Source: an uncultured Christensenellaceae bacterium
Lineage (GTDB): Bacteria; Bacillota; Clostridia; Christensenellales; UBA1242
Assembly (NCBI GenBank): GCA_949902685.1
Contig: CATLDS010000015.1
Coordinates: 1-8,305 of the forward strand
Direction: 5' to 3'
Length of the DNA stretch: 8,305 nucleotides
Positions 7,685 through 8,305 of this stretch are shown here, piece after piece. Position numbers and translations under genes: made by a program. Below the pieces are notes generated by a model. The model made no database searches and was not told the origin of the DNA. It saw nothing but the letters and a program-made list of their open reading frames with translations. Within the stretch, counting starts at the first letter, position 1. Each line of letters starts with the position of its first letter.

Positions 7685-8305
7685 TTAAATAATATTTCCT
7701 ATTTTTACGTCTAATTCGCCATTTTCATATGTAAGTTCATGTACACTGGTTACCGCTTTAATATCTGCTTCACACTGTCTAATGAAATCTAGAATAGGGG
7801 CAGTTATAGTTACATTATCAATTTCAGTCTTCAGGCTTAATTTATTCTCGCTCTTGAATTGTCTAACCTTAGATACAATATCAACCACTAGGTCGCCATT
7901 CTTTATGATGCTGTCAGTTTCGTTAGTTAAAATTGACGACAATTCAAATTTATGAATAGAGATAATTTTCTCATTTTGTAGGTAAGTATTTTGATATATT
8001 TCCTCAGTAATATGAGGAAGATATATGGCGAATAATGTTAAAATTTTCAAGAACACCGTGTAACAAGTGAACTGTGCACTTTCCTTTGCTTGTTCGCCAT
8101 AAATTTCAGGTTTGTAGAGTCGATTCTTGGCTATCTCGATGTAGTTATCGCAGAAGTTCCAGAAGAAACTTTCTAGTTCACCCATAGCGAGACCAATCTC
8201 GTATTTTTCAAAATAATTTTTGAAATTAATAAACATTTTATTGAACTTACTAATTATCCATTTATCCATTGGTAAAAGTTCGATGTTTCGCGGAGAATAA
8301 TCTTG
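7685..8305 (-). CDS. valS: Valyl-tRNA synthetase, C-terminal end (cut by window edge)
   Basis: The frame is open to the window edge, so the visible 206 residues are only the end of a protein of perhaps 800-880. This part is the helical anticodon-binding domain: LLPMDKWIISKFNK, then FFWNFCDNYIEIAKNRLY, then YLPHITEEIYQ, a wording characteristic of ValRS rather than IleRS or LeuRS. After it comes VVDIVSKVRQFKSENKLSLKTEI and a final small alpha-beta segment ending DVKIGNII. The enzyme charges tRNA-Val with valine in the cytoplasm. The long C-terminal coiled coil of most bacterial ValRS is missing. The VRQFKSENKLSL region is reminiscent of the archaeal-like (type 2) ValRS found in some bacteria. 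The internal ATG at 8269 is not the true start. No regulatory region is visible. Confidence 0.9.
   Translation of the reverse strand, partial: QDYSPRNIELLPMDKWIISKFNKMFINFKNYFEKYEIGLAMGELESFFWNFCDNYIEIAKNRLYKPEIYGEQAKESAQFTCYTVFLKILTLFAIYLPHITEEIYQNTYLQNEKIISIHKFELSSILTNETDSIIKNGDLVVDIVSKVRQFKSENKLSLKTEIDNVTITAPILDFIRQCEADIKAVTSVHELTYENGELDVKIGNII

Noticed and set aside
8267..8269. ATG as the start of a separate 194-residue gene
   Set aside because: The frame stays open upstream to the window edge and the residues before the ATG continue the ValRS anticodon-domain pattern.

Overview
The window is AT-rich chromosomal DNA that uses the standard bacterial stop codons. Its contents are a MurJ/SpoVB-type flippase, LysM and SPOR proteins, a split TauE/SafE transporter, groESL and a valS end. 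Together these point to a walled, low-GC Firmicute, most likely an uncultured clostridium-like lineage. That placement is inference from gene style only; no rRNA or other phylogenetic marker is complete here.

Layout, left to right. A lipid-flippase gene of the MurJ/SpoVB type runs leftward off the edge (1-601, N-terminal part only). Divergent from it is a 102-residue protein made of two LysM domains and no signal peptide (706-1014). It meets, at a shared bidirectional terminator, a large leftward gene (1042-4116) for a 1024-residue type I membrane protein. That protein has a signal peptide, about four divergent beta-rich carbohydrate-binding-like modules outside, one membrane span, and a lysine/glutamate-rich coiled coil inside. 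A short AT-rich divergent gap (4117-4207) holds -10 boxes for both strands. It leads into two half-size TauE/SafE (TSUP) genes (4208-4570 and 4580-4969) that are coupled by a ribosome-binding site overlapping the first stop codon. The second half overlaps tail-to-tail, by 25 bp, with a leftward SPOR-domain membrane protein (4945-5676). Then groES and groEL (5763-7641) form an overlapping operon that ends at a second bidirectional terminator. Last is the C-terminal end of a leftward valyl-tRNA synthetase (7685-8305, partial).

How the parts relate. groES and groEL make one chaperonin machine, and the two TSUP halves probably make one transporter. The flippase, LysM protein, SPOR protein and large surface protein all belong to the cell envelope, and the first three families are often linked to peptidoglycan or spore-coat assembly. 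They sit in separate transcription units, so a joint function is only a suggestion. I see no mobile element, CRISPR array, tRNA or rRNA, and no gene-free stretch over 300 bases. The least-explained item is the large surface protein. Secondary points of interest are the divergent GroEL without a GGM tail or a visible CIRCE operator, and a ValRS that ends without the usual C-terminal coiled coil.
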